Shown here: positions 53,950-63,875 of the stretch, one piece after another | How positions within the stretch are numbered: the stretch's first letter is position 1 | How the letters are laid out: each line of letters starts with the position of its first letter | From: Bathynomus jamesi | Taxonomy: Eukaryota; Arthropoda; Malacostraca; Isopoda; Cirolanidae | DNA length: 64,000 bases | Direction of reading: 5' to 3' | Assembly: GCA_023014485.1 (NCBI GenBank) | Contig: JAJOZX010000481.1 | Coordinates: forward strand, 327,501 to 391,500 | The notes under the pieces: generated by a model | The model's database searches: none | The model's input: the letters and a program-made list of their open reading frames with translations, nothing else | Told to the model about the DNA's origin: nothing | Translations under genes and position numbers: made by a program

Positions 53950-54840
53950 ATGGAAATGGTAAATAAATTTCTGCAACTCTGTGGTATCTGTAATGATGCA
54001 ACAGATGAGACAAAGGCGATGAGGTGCGATTTTTGTCAGCTGCTTTTTGATTTTAGATGCCTAGAATGGGAAGATGAAAAAAATCTCCCTTATAACGAAC
54101 GCGAAGCAACTTAATGGGATAAAAATTAAGAAACAAAGAAAGGCGAAGTAGAAACAAATCAAATACCGTCACACAACGAGGCCGAAACCATGCGGTCGAA
54201 AGAGAGTATGAAAACAACAGATAGTATAAGGGCAACGAAGGACATTAACACAAATAACACAAATAGGAAAAGACAAGAGGGCAATCAAGAAAACGGAGTG
54301 AAACTGTCCCCCAATAAGGAGCAAAAAACAAAGGCCACGAGTAAATATAGGGAAGGAATTATATGCAGATATTATATAAAAGATAATTGCAGATTTAAAA
54401 GAGGACAATGTGTATATAATTAATTATATGAACATCCCCCAATATGCAATTTATTCTATAATAATGGTCATTGTAAATTTGGAGACAGATGCAAATTCTA
54501 CCACCCGGACATCTGCAGGACTTACGCAAAATATGGAACCTGCAAATACGGAAAAAATGCCACTATCAACATCTCCCTACGGACCCAAAGAACAAAGGAC
54601 AAAGTTTAAATGACAATAGGAATAACAATAACAAGAGGAACACAATAAGCGAACAAAAAATTTTTTTCAACATCGCAGACACAATACGGCTGCTAAATGT
54701 CATCCAACGCATGCAGTTGACACAGCTGGAAACCCCCGAGCCAAACCGCTTCCGGGCGAGAAGCTACCAAAACAGGTAGGTGGAAATGGATCTCTCTCGG
54801 AGGATCATAAGGCAACGAAACAAGGGATACCGTAGGAAAA
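53950..54840 (+). pseudogene. CR1-like ORF1 with PHD-like and three CCCH zinc fingers
   Basis: From ATG 53950 the frame reads MEMVNKFLQLCGICNDATDE and CDFCQLLFDFRC, a Cys-rich PHD-like start. A stop occurs at about 54114. 54190-54423 contains a polar linker and CRYYIKDNCRFKRGQC, the first CCCH finger. In shifted frames, 54430-54590 contains two more (CNLFYNNGHCKFGDRC, then CRTYAKYGTCKYGKKC). The polar tail ends near 54782. CCCH fingers suggest RNA binding by ORF1p in the intact element. At least two frame changes break it. Confidence 0.7.
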
Positions 54841-54850
54841 CGAACTTAAA

Positions 54851-55384
54851 ATGCAAAAGAGGCAACGAAAAACAAAGGACATAAATATTGTCCTGGCTAG
54901 TATTCAAGGAAAAAGACCAAACCAATCACTCAACAAAGTTTCGTACCTGAAAGGATTTATGGACGAAACAAGGGCGGACATCGCATGCCTCACAGAAACT
55001 CATCTTAAGGATTGCCAAGGAAATTGTGAAAACTACGAACATTGTATTGATAAGAAAGAGATAAATATAGAGGGCTTCAACTTACTAAGAGCGGATAGAA
55101 CAACGAGACGTAAAGGTGGCTGTGCTATATATGTACGTGAAGGTCATATGACTGAGACGATAATAAGTAAATCAAACAGCTTTGTGGAACTCCTAGCAGT
55201 GAAAATAGAAAAACTAAACATGATACTAATAGTCATCTATAGACCCCCAAACACCCCAACTGAAAAATTCTCGGAGGCCATTGATGACATCAGAAAGCTA
55301 ATAAAGGCCATAAACCCCCATCCCCAAATATAGTGATCTGCGGAGATTTTAACCTCCTACTTATAAAATACAAAAAGGTGGATA

Positions 55385-55452
<68 letters not shown>

Positions 55453-57826
55453 CAGGACAAGAGGGGCACAAGAGAAGACCAGGAGCAAGCAAAAATGTTG
55501 ATGGCTCTCACAAATGAGTTTATGCTGACACGGGAGATAAGAGAAAATACTAGAAAAATAACTGCCTAGATCTGATATTCACGAATAACACGAACTTGAT
55601 TGCTGATATAAAAATAACCCAACCATTATCTCAGATCACAACTTAATCGAGATATCAACAAATATGACGACAACATTAAAAGACAATACATATATTGAGG
55701 AAAGAAGCAAATCTGGGGCCTTAACTTAAACTCCAAGATTATAAATTGGGAAGCAATCAGATCGCACATGGCCCAAATAGAGTGGAGAACAGTTTTAGAG
55801 AATAAAACAATTGAAGAAATGCTAACAACCTTGGAAGAAAACACGCTGAGAATTTTAGAAAAATATGCTCCGGAATCACAGCCAAAAGGAAAGAGGAGCT
55901 GGCTAGAGAGGCAAAAGAGAAGACTATTCCGCAAAAGCCAACTGCGGAGATAATGCCAAGAAAGTAATACAAGAAAAACTGGAGGGTATCAATAGGGAAA
56001 TACAAGCCCTGATTAAAGACCATACAGAGAGGGAAGATGAAAAGGCGGTAGAAGCAATAAAGGAAAATCCAAAATACTTCTATAGCTATGTGAAAAAGAA
56101 AACAAAAACGCGCGCCGCTATTTGGCCCTTAAGAAAGAGAAATAATGAACTAACCAACAATCCAAAAGAAATATCTGAAACATTGAGAGCCCAATACGAA
56201 TCAATTTTCAGTACCCCAAAAAGTGACAAAGCGATACCTGACATAGCTGCATTCTTTGAAGAGAAATTGCAAGGAGAGTGTATAACAGACTTTGACTTTA
56301 CCCCAGAAGATGTAGCGAGAGTTATAGGACAAACGAAACCACATTTAGTTGCAGGTCCAGACAATTGGAACGCATTATTGATTAAAAACTGTAAAAATTA
56401 AATAGCTACACCTTTATACTGGATATGGAGAAGATACCGAGCATCTTGAAAAGAGCAAACATTGTCCCTATATATAAAGGAGGGGACAGATCTCAAGCAA
56501 AGAACCATAGACCAGTGTCACTGACGTCCCACCTCAGCAAAGTATTTGAAAGAATGGTTAGAGAGAAAATTTATGATTTCTTGGAGACACTGGAAAGATT
56601 CAACGAAAATCAGCACGGATTCCGATCAGGTAGATCATGCCTATCACAACTAATAGAACACTACAACAATATCCTAGCTGCGCTGGAAGGCAATGACAAC
56701 TACGACAAATGTGACCATGGTATAATAGCACATAAAATGAAATATATAGGAATTACAGGCAAAGTGGGAAAATGGAATGACAACTTCCTCAGAAAACGTC
56801 TACAGGTCGTCAAAATTCAAGGTATATCATCATCAGAATCGGAGGTACGCAGCTCAGTACCACAAGGGACAGTACTGGCCCCACTCCTGTTCATTATCAT
56901 ACTAACAGACATAGACAGTGGAGTAAACAGCAACAGTATAGCAACATCCTTTGCAGACGATACAAAGATCATCAGAAAAATCAGCGATGTAAATGAAGTG
57001 GAGGCCTTGCAGAGGGACACGAACAAACTATACAAATGGTCAGAAGACAACAACATGACATTTAACACCGAGAAATTTCAGCTCTTGAGATATGGTAGAA
57101 AAGAGGAACTTAAACAGACTGCATATTATGCTACAGATAGACAGGAAATTCAAAGAAGCGCGAAAGCGATCGATCTTGGGGTAATAATAACCGATGATGA
57201 GAAATTCGAAACACAAAATCAGATAGCGATAAATAAAGCAAAAAGAGTCGCGGGACAGGTACTAAAAACGTTCAAAAGAAGGGACAGGACAGTAATGATT
57301 CCCCTGCTAAAAACACTGATTATACCAAAACTTGAATACTGCTCAGTTTTGACGTCCCCATATAAAAAGGAAGAAACTAATAAACTAGAAGAAACGCAGA
57401 GACATTTCACAGCCAAGATTGATGGTTGCATAATCCATAATCTACTTATGGAAAATGATCGAAAAACAGGTACCACTAAAACTAAACCCAATTACCATTC
57501 AAACAACGCTGGAAAATAGGAAAGGCAGAATGTATAGAATTTATAGTGTTCCCAAATTAAAGGCCCGACAAGGGACCTCCTCAACACTGAAGGAAAATAG
57601 CTTGGTTGTCAGGGGGCCAAGACTTTTTAACCAGCTCCCAAAGAACCTCAGAAACGTTACAGGGGTCAAAGTTGAAGTCTTCAAGAGAAGACTAGATGCC
57701 TGGCTCAGGAGGGCACCAGATGAGCTGGGTGTATCTGGCTATATACGGTGGAGAGCGAAAGAAAGCAACTCGCTCCAACACCAAGCCAGACCTAGAGGCG
57801 GGGCCATCAGCTTGATCTTCTTATGA
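54851..57826 (+). pseudogene. CR1-like ORF2: endonuclease and reverse transcriptase
   Basis: 54851-55333 is the endonuclease N-terminal half (IACLTETHL, RRKGGCAIYVREGH, LIVIYRPPNTPTEK) and is followed by VICGDFNLLL at 55335. A 58-bp TA run interrupts the domain, which ends with DLIFTNNT near 55570. RT motifs: VAGPDNWNALLIKNC (56355), RANIVPIYKGGDRSQAKNHR (56450), NENQHGFRSGRSCLSQL (56605), SVPQGTVLAPLLF (56855) and catalytic FADDTKI (56950). The C-terminal part runs to 57519 and, after a shift, to 57826 (VPKLKARQGTSSTLKENS). About six frame changes or stops are present. The FADD and most RT motifs remain readable. Confidence 0.85.
55393..55450. repeat. (TA)n microsatellite inside the endonuclease region
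   Basis: About 29 TA repeats between the GDFN block and the rest of the endonuclease. Confidence 0.95.
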
Positions 57827-57865
57827 ACAGAGACCAACGCACGGAACAGCAACGAGGTTAACGAG

Positions 57866-57875
57866 GTGTGTGTGC

Positions 57876-57914
<39 letters not shown>
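57866..57914. repeat. GT and TA microsatellite at the retroelement 3' end
   Basis: GTGTGTGCG followed by about 18 TA repeats. Confidence 0.9.
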
Positions 57915-57917
<3 letters not shown>

Positions 57918-57920
<3 letters not shown>

Positions 57921-58830
57921 GGAATGAACTCAGAATGGTCCCCTGAGGTTTTTTATGATACACACAGACCGTGCATGGAACAAGGAACTCTTCTCGGATA
58001 ATTAAATCCACTATAGTCCGAATAAGTAATGGTAACTGACAAATACCATAGTTTTTCTTTTTCATGATGCTAGCCCGACGTGAGCAACGGGTCACTCGCA
58101 AAGAGGTCCCATAAATATAGCTTCTCTCACCAGCTATATGCAAAGCAGACAGGATCCAGCTTTGGGACATCGATCTAGGGTTTAAAGCAGCCTTGCCCTG
58201 CTACATTTAGAACCTCAATATAAGCAAAAGACTCGCTGCCTTCACGTCAGATTGAATACATCAAAGAAAAAGGGGTAACTATTATATTTTTAGCCAAAAA
58301 CCAAAACTTAAACCTCAACTGGCAGAATTGAGCGTCCACTTTTCAAGGCACATAACATGTCCGTTTCAAGATGGGAATGAACTCAGAATGGTTCCCTGAG
58401 GTTTTCTATGATACACACAGATCGTGCATGGAACAAGGAACTCTTCTGGGATAATTAAATCCACTATAGTCCGAATAAGTAATGGTAACTGACAAATACC
58501 ATAGTTTTTCTTTTTCATGATGCTAGCCCGACGTGAGCAACGGGTCACTCGCAAAGAGGTCCCATAAATATAGCTTCCCTCACCAGCTATCTGCAAAGCA
58601 GACAGGATCCAGCTTTGGGACATCGATCTAGACTCTAGAGTTTAGAGCAGCCTAGACCTGTTACATTTAGAATCTCAATATAAGCAAAAGACTCGCTGCC
58701 TTCACGTCAGATTGAATACATCAAAGAAAAAGGGGTAACTATTATATTTTTAGCCAAAAACCAAAACTTAAACCTCAACTGGCAGAATTGAGCGTCCACT
58801 TTTCAAGGTACATAACATGTCCGTTTCAAG
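57918..58830 (-). repeat. Two direct 455-bp repeat units
   Basis: ATGGGAATGAACTCAGAATGG starts units at 57918 and 58371. Both end CATGTCCGTTTCAAG. They differ by a few percent. On the minus strand each contains a 60-85-codon open stretch (MKKKNYGICQLPLLIRTIVD), which may be chance. Confidence 0.8.
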
Positions 58831-59417
58831 CCCACGTCGGGCTAGCATCATGAAAAAGAAAAACTATGGTATTTGTCATTTACCATTACTTATTCGGACT
58901 ATAGTGGATTTAATTATCCCAGAAGAGTTCCTTGTCCCATGCACGGTCTGTGTATATCATAAAAAACCTCAGGGGACCATTCTGAGTTCATTCCCATCTT
59001 GAAACGGACATGTTATGTGTCTTGAAAAGTGGACGCTCAATTCTGCCAGTTGAGGTTTAAGTTTTGGTTTTTGGCTAAAAATATAATAGTTACCCCTTTT
59101 TCTTTGATGTATTCAATCTGACGTGAAGGCAGCGAGTCTTTTGCTTATATTGAGGTTCTAAACGTAGCAGGGCTAGGCTGCTTTAAACCCTAGATCCATG
59201 TCCCAAAGCTGGATTCTGTCTGCTTTGCAGATAGCTGGTGAAGGAAGCTATATTTATTGGACCTCTTTGCGAGTGACCCGTTGCCCACGTCGGGCTAGCA
59301 TCATGAAAAAGAAAAACTATGGTATTTGTCATTTATCATTAATTATTCGAACTGTAGTGGATTTAATTATCCCAGAAAAGTTCCTTGTTCCATGCACGGT
59401 CTGTGTGTATCATATTT
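58831..59417 (+). repeat. Inverted copies of the 455-bp unit
   Basis: Starting with CCCACGTCGGGCTAGCATCA, a partial (58831-58997) and a full unit (58998-59417) repeat the preceding array in reverse orientation. The same CCCACGTCGGG word appears at both reversed junctions (58830 and 59285). Confidence 0.8.
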
Positions 59418-59429
59418 ATATAAGGAGAG

Positions 59430-60150
59430 AGAGAGAGAGACATACTGACAGTAGGTTCTATAATAATATGATTAGATTATTAAAGTAATTAATGTTTTAC
59501 TTGAGGTGTCACCAGCTCTTTCGATCAAAATAATAAATGTCATTAAATAAAGGAGATTAAAAGGGTGAGATTTCTTCCTTTTATAAACAGACAGTAAATT
59601 ATAAAAGTCGCAATAAACGTTATAATTAGTATGAATTGAATGAGCGGTCACGTATGCTTAAATTGTTATGCATTAAATAACGTTACAATTGACTAAATGC
59701 AAATTCACAGAATAAATGAAATTTAACCCTCTAACGCCGACTGAGTCGAATACTTAGCGTTTCAAATACACGCATTTAGACTTAACCCTACAAAAACGTT
59801 CGCCGTTAAAGGGTTAAATTAGATCATTGACTGAGTTATAATTACGTGCGAATGAATAACTGAGTTCTTTAAGTTGAAGGATGAATCCAAGGTAACGTGA
59901 TCGCCTGAAGTCGCAGCTTCACTGAGGTTTGCTTGCGAGAGAATCTCGACTCAAAGTGCGATGTGACGTCATCTTCGTCGTGGCTATGTCATGTGTCCAT
60001 AAACAAAGAAAGCCTTATATGGAGAGGGAGAGAGAACTTCGAGGAAAACAAAGGACTTCTTTGTGAAAGCATGAAAACGTGTAAATGCCTGCAGGTGTCT
60101 TCTGACGAAGTGTCTGACGGTGTCGCTGAAGAAATTCCTTAAGCGTGTCA
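59430..60150. other. No gene supported
   Basis: AT-rich. An open stretch at 59933-60142 has no recognisable domain and no promoter. Confidence 0.4.
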
Positions 60151-60159
60151 CTATCAGAG

Positions 60160-60310
60160 ATGGGCACTATCGATGATACTGTATTTTAGATACAAATTGT
60201 ATTTTATATCTATATCTTAAACAAAAATATAAAAGTATCTTATATCTTGTATCTTTGATACAAATTTATCTGTATCTTGCATCTTAAAATGGTACATTTG
60301 ATACAAGATA
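60160..60310 (+). repeat. Possible hAT left end with GATACA repeats
   Basis: CAGAGATGGGCACTATCGAT followed by many GTATCT, GATACA and TATCTTG words resembles a hAT terminus with subterminal repeats. The opposite end was not located; GATACGATAGATTTTAG at 60757 may be a remnant. Confidence 0.4.
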
Positions 60311-60825
60311 CATTTCAGGAACCTCAATCCCGCAGTCGTAACTTCTGAAATAAAAATTACGTATCTGCCAACTAATGGGAGTATCAAAAGTATGATAGCT
60401 AATGTCGTATACGGAATTTAATATGATTGTTTTTAATATAATTCGTTAATTAAATGGCATTTAATATGATTATTTTAATGATTTGTTAAATAACTTCATT
60501 GCTAATTGAAGGGTTATAAAATTGATCATCACCTATAACGATTATTTATTTCCGAACAAAGACGAAAGAGAGAGTTTTGGGCGTTTTGTAAAGGTAAACA
60601 ATCGTGTAAAAGATTACGGTACGGCCTTTTCTTTTAGCCAATAGCAGAACGCATAACAGTTGTAACAGCGTTTGTTAAGTGCCCTTTTCGCGGTGCATTT
60701 TCTTATAAGAAAAGAGATTACTTCCTTTCATGATAGGTACAGCATCATATAAGATACGATAGATTTTAGTCCAAAATTATATAACTTAAAGTCCGGCTAA
60801 CGTAATAACAGTCATGCAAGTACAT

Positions 60826-60826
<1 letters not shown>
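60311..60826. other. No gene seen
   Basis: AT-rich interior, perhaps of the hAT-like element above. No coding sequence. Confidence 0.4.

Positions 60827-60883
<57 letters not shown>
60827..60883. repeat. (CT)n microsatellite
   Basis: About 28 CT repeats with one interruption. Confidence 0.95.
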
Positions 60884-60886
<3 letters not shown>

Positions 60887-61196
60887 GTAGGTTAAATAAA
60901 CAATAAATTTAAACCCCACCTGTAAATTAAAAAGTGAATATTAATAAACATTTTTAGGAAAAGTACTGTGTTTATTCTTATTCTTAACTCGGTTACGCTG
61001 TGTTTCATATACAAAATACCCTAAAATAAGTAGAACAGTAATTTTAATTAACACATAAAAAAGTTACACTAATCTCGAGGTGTGAATGATTGCACAAACG
61101 CAATTATTATTTTGTGAGCCTCAGTGGCGTAAGCAGGATTACTGGAAATCTGTCGCCTCATCTGTTATTTATAATTAATTAATTAATTAATTAATT

Positions 61197-61482
61197 CAGT
61201 GGCGCAGCCAAAAGGGACATGGAAGGGCAATTGCCCCTCAAAATTCTAGCTTCCACCCACAAAGAAAAATTGCCAATGTCAAACTGAAAATGAAATAATT
61301 GTAAAAATTGTAAAAATAAAATACTTTTAAAACTAGATGTAATAATAAATTATAATGTACAGAACGAAAAGTTCGTTACGTTTATTACATTTATAATATT
61401 TGTACTACAAGGTCAATATTGGCCCCACCACCGAACGATAATTTTCTTGCCCCTCCAAATTTAGAAGTCTAGATACGCGCCT
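61197..61482. mobile_element. Possible non-autonomous hAT element, about 286 bp
   Basis: CAGTGGCGCAGCCAAAAGG at 61198 and CTAGATACGCGCCTG at 61468-61482 look like inverted hAT-type ends (CAGTGGCG and CAGGCGCG). A related start, CAGTGGCGTAAGCAGG, occurs at 61122. No clean 8-bp duplication was seen. Confidence 0.4.
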
Positions 61483-61689
61483 GAAATTACAAATAAAGAC
61501 AAAGCGTCTGAAAGTGGCGCAGCGCACGGCTTCGAATAAATTTTTCCCTGTTATAAGTTCTGGACCATATTTACTTATTTAAACGTGTCATTAGATTTAA
61601 TGAAGTCATAAAGACATTTAAAAAATGAAGAAACTTCTTCAATCATAAAGCAGTCTCGTGTCATATTAAATGAAACATTTTACGATATC

Positions 61690-62281
61690 ATATTCATAAA
61701 AACAAAACGTGCTGATGGATCCAGGTTTCATCTCCAGTGATAATGCGCTCCAAAAAGTTTTCACCTTCATTATGATACCGCGCCAAAAGACAAGAGCAGA
61801 CGTCCATACCTGGATCCATCACTATGAACCAGAAAGCAAACGACAGAGCATGCAATGGAAGCATCCAACATCTCCCGTTGCAAGGAAGTTCAAAGCGCAG
61901 CCGTCAGCAGATAAAGTTATGCTAATACTGTTTTGGGATACACGAGGCCCTATCCTTGAACATTTTCTAGAGCGTGGAACTATAGTAAAAAGTGCATCGT
62001 ATTCTGACATGCCTCGGAATGAGTTAAAGCAAGCAATTTGCACAAAACGGAGAGAGAGATTGTCGGAAGGTGTTATTCTGTTACACGACAATGCACGCCC
62101 TCATACCGCTGCACAGACTAGAAAATGCCTTCAAGAACTTAAATTTGAAGTTCTCGACCATCCAGTCTACAGTCCAGACCTGGCACCTTCGGATTTTTAC
62201 CTGTTTCGACCACTAAAACACGCTTTGAGAGGTCAGCGATTCCAAGGCGATGATGACCTGAAGGAGGCGTTAGTAGTATAG
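61690..62281 (+). pseudogene. Mariner (DD34D) transposase with inverted first segment
   Basis: The plus strand from about 61806 reads TWIHHYEPESKRQSMQWKHP, then HDNARPHTAAQTRKCLQELK and HPVYSPDLAPSDFYLFRPLK. I count 34 residues between the aspartate of HDN and that of APSD, so this is classical DD34D. Just upstream, 61690-61770 on the minus strand reads NFLERIITGDETWIH, the segment that should precede it. The N-terminal piece is therefore an inverted, overlapping copy. The C-terminus ends after LKEALVV at 62281. No TIRs were found. Confidence 0.8.
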
Positions 62282-62545
62282 CCGCAAAAGAGGAGAGTGC
62301 AAGAATGTTGCAGGTTATTATGTAATGTTGCAAGGGGGGGGGTGTTGCACAGGGGGAGGGGGGTTGCAAAAAAAAAGAAAAAAGAAAAAAGAAAAAAGAA
62401 AAAATTCCCCCAAAGGGGGATGCTGCAGGTGCAACAAGGAAAACTTGGAGGCGGCGTTATCCCCCAAGAGAAAGAAGGAGGAGAGAAAGGAGGAGGAGAG
62501 GTGTTCACCTGGCAGGAGCCAAGTGCACATTAAGACTTCAGCCCA
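62282..62545. repeat. Low-complexity G-rich and A-rich stretch
   Basis: GGGGGGGG and AAAAAAGAAAA tracts with GTTGCA words repeated. Long reading frames on both strands are due to composition. Confidence 0.6.
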
Positions 62546-62559
62546 GTAGGCGTTGTTTT

Positions 62560-63190
62560 ATAGGCTCCTAATCAGCCAGTTGGCGTAAATGGCTTGAGTT
62601 GCCAGATAGCGCCATGTATTCTCTAATCGAAGACTGAGTTGCCAGATACCATTGTATACATTATTATAGACTCCTAATCAGCCAGTTGGCTGTAAATGGC
62701 TTGAGTTGACAGATACCGCGATACCATTGTATACGTTATTATAGACTCATAATCAGCCAGTTGGTTGTAAATGGCTTGAGTTGCCAGATACCTCTTTTTA
62801 GCAGTATTATTGTATACATTATTATATACGCCTAATCAGCCAGTTGGCGTAAATGGCTTGAGTTGCCAGATAGCGCCATGTATTCTCTAATCGAAGACTG
62901 AGTTGCCAGATACCATTGTATACATTATTATAGACTCCTAATCAGCCAGTTGGCTGTAAATGGCTTGAGTTGCCAGATACCTCTTTTTAGCAGTATTATT
63001 GTATACATTATTATAGACTCCTAATCAGCCAGTTGGCTGTAAATGGCTTGAGTTGCCAGATAGCGCCATGTATTCTCTAATCGAAGACCGAGTTGCCAGA
63101 TACCATTGTATACATTATTATAGACTCCTAATCAGCCAGTTGGCTTAGAAGGCTTAAATATTGCCAGATACCGCAATACCGTTGTATGCA
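62560..63190 (+). repeat. Minisatellite with two alternating unit lengths
   Basis: CCTAATCAGCCAGTTGGC recurs at about 62567, 62668, 62750, 62829, 62938, 63019 and 63128. Spacings are about 101, 82, 79, 109, 81 and 109 bp. The longer units contain an extra GCGCCATGTATTCTCTAATC segment. All units share GGCTTGAGTTGCCAGATA. Confidence 0.85.
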
Positions 63191-63239
63191 TTATTATATT
63201 TCTTAAAAGAATACCGGTAGTAGGTTTAGAAGGCGTAAC

Positions 63240-63530
63240 AATTAAGTAAAACAACATTGCATCATTCTGTTTATTATAAATATATAGAAAATAAATATAC
63301 ATTTCAATTGAGGAATATGCATATAACAGTACAGGAAATATATACACACAATTATGGATATATATAAAATAAAATATACGTTTCAAATAAATATACACTT
63401 CAATAGAAATATGTACATAACAGTACAGGAGAAATATCACGCAAAATATATATATAAATACAAATCAATAGAAATATGCGTATAATCAGTACAGGAGAAA
63501 TGTCAAGCAAAATATATATATAAATACAAT
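63240..63530 (+). repeat. AT-rich tandem repeats (CAGTACAGG units)
   Basis: CAGTACAGGA(G)AAAT followed by ATATATATAAATACAA recurs at about 63331, 63423 and 63489, with AATAGAAATATG words between them. It lies directly downstream of the minus-strand reading frame ending at 63531. Confidence 0.7.
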
Positions 63531-63875
63531 TCACTTTTTTTTCAAAATACTAAAGTCGGTCTTAATCGAGTTTACAATTACATCATTATTGCTCTGCATT
63601 ACGCAGTGTATGCGGCTTAATAATATTTCACCGCTTAAAGTATAGGGAAACCTGTACTCGATATGAAGGGCTTTCATATCGTTCAGTACTATTTTTGTTC
63701 CCACTTTACAACCGGTTGGTAAGTCATCTTTAAACACGTCTAGAATACAATCAAAAGCACGCACAAAGAGTTCATCGTTAGCTACATTATTAAATACAAG
63801 TTTATAAACACGCTTTTCCAATCGAGGGTTTATTTCTACCGACTTGAGCTTTTCAATCGTGAACTCACTCAACAT
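63531..63875 (-). CDS. Hypothetical protein, 114 aa, virus-like or Polinton-like context
   Basis: The minus-strand frame runs from ATG 63875 to a stop at 63531-63533 without interruption in AT-rich DNA. It begins MLSEFTIEKLKSVEINPRLE and contains RVYKLVFNNVANDELFVRAF and HCVMQSNNDVIVNSIKTDF, ending Lys-rich. Its start overlaps the end of an upstream frame by 11 bp, a packing common in viruses and Polintons but not in animal genes. The VxQSNN-type block after a run of beta-strand-like segments reminded me of N-terminal regions of large Polinton-type proteins. That likeness is weak and unproven. The function is unknown. Confidence 0.5.
   Translation of the reverse strand: MLSEFTIEKLKSVEINPRLEKRVYKLVFNNVANDELFVRAFDCILDVFKDDLPTGCKVGTKIVLNDMKALHIEYRFPYTLSGEILLSRIHCVMQSNNDVIVNSIKTDFSILKKK

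Larger units (their letters stand above)
53475..57880 (+). mobile_element. CR1-like non-LTR retroelement, near full length
   Basis: A 5' region (53475-53949), ORF1 with zinc fingers, ORF2 with endonuclease and reverse transcriptase, and a 3' end running into a GT/TA microsatellite at 57866-57914. The 3' end matches the truncated copies at 5.3-6.3 kb and 27.5-28.6 kb, so this is a locally repeated family. A (TA)n run (55393-55450) lies within the endonuclease region. Confidence 0.8.

Noticed and set aside
57219..57491. Open frames antisense to the CR1-like ORF2, also at 55626-56023 and 6094-6372
   Set aside because: They are shadows of the reverse transcriptase frame on the other strand. The plus-strand (or minus at 5.6-6.3 kb) reading has recognised RT motifs.
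59933..60142. A 69-codon open frame
   Set aside because: There is no recognisable motif, no promoter, no splice context and no repeat copy; length is within chance expectation.
62297..62549. Open frames on both strands in the G-rich stretch
   Set aside because: Low-complexity composition (poly-G, AAAAAAG) keeps several frames open at once. No domain or codon pattern is visible.
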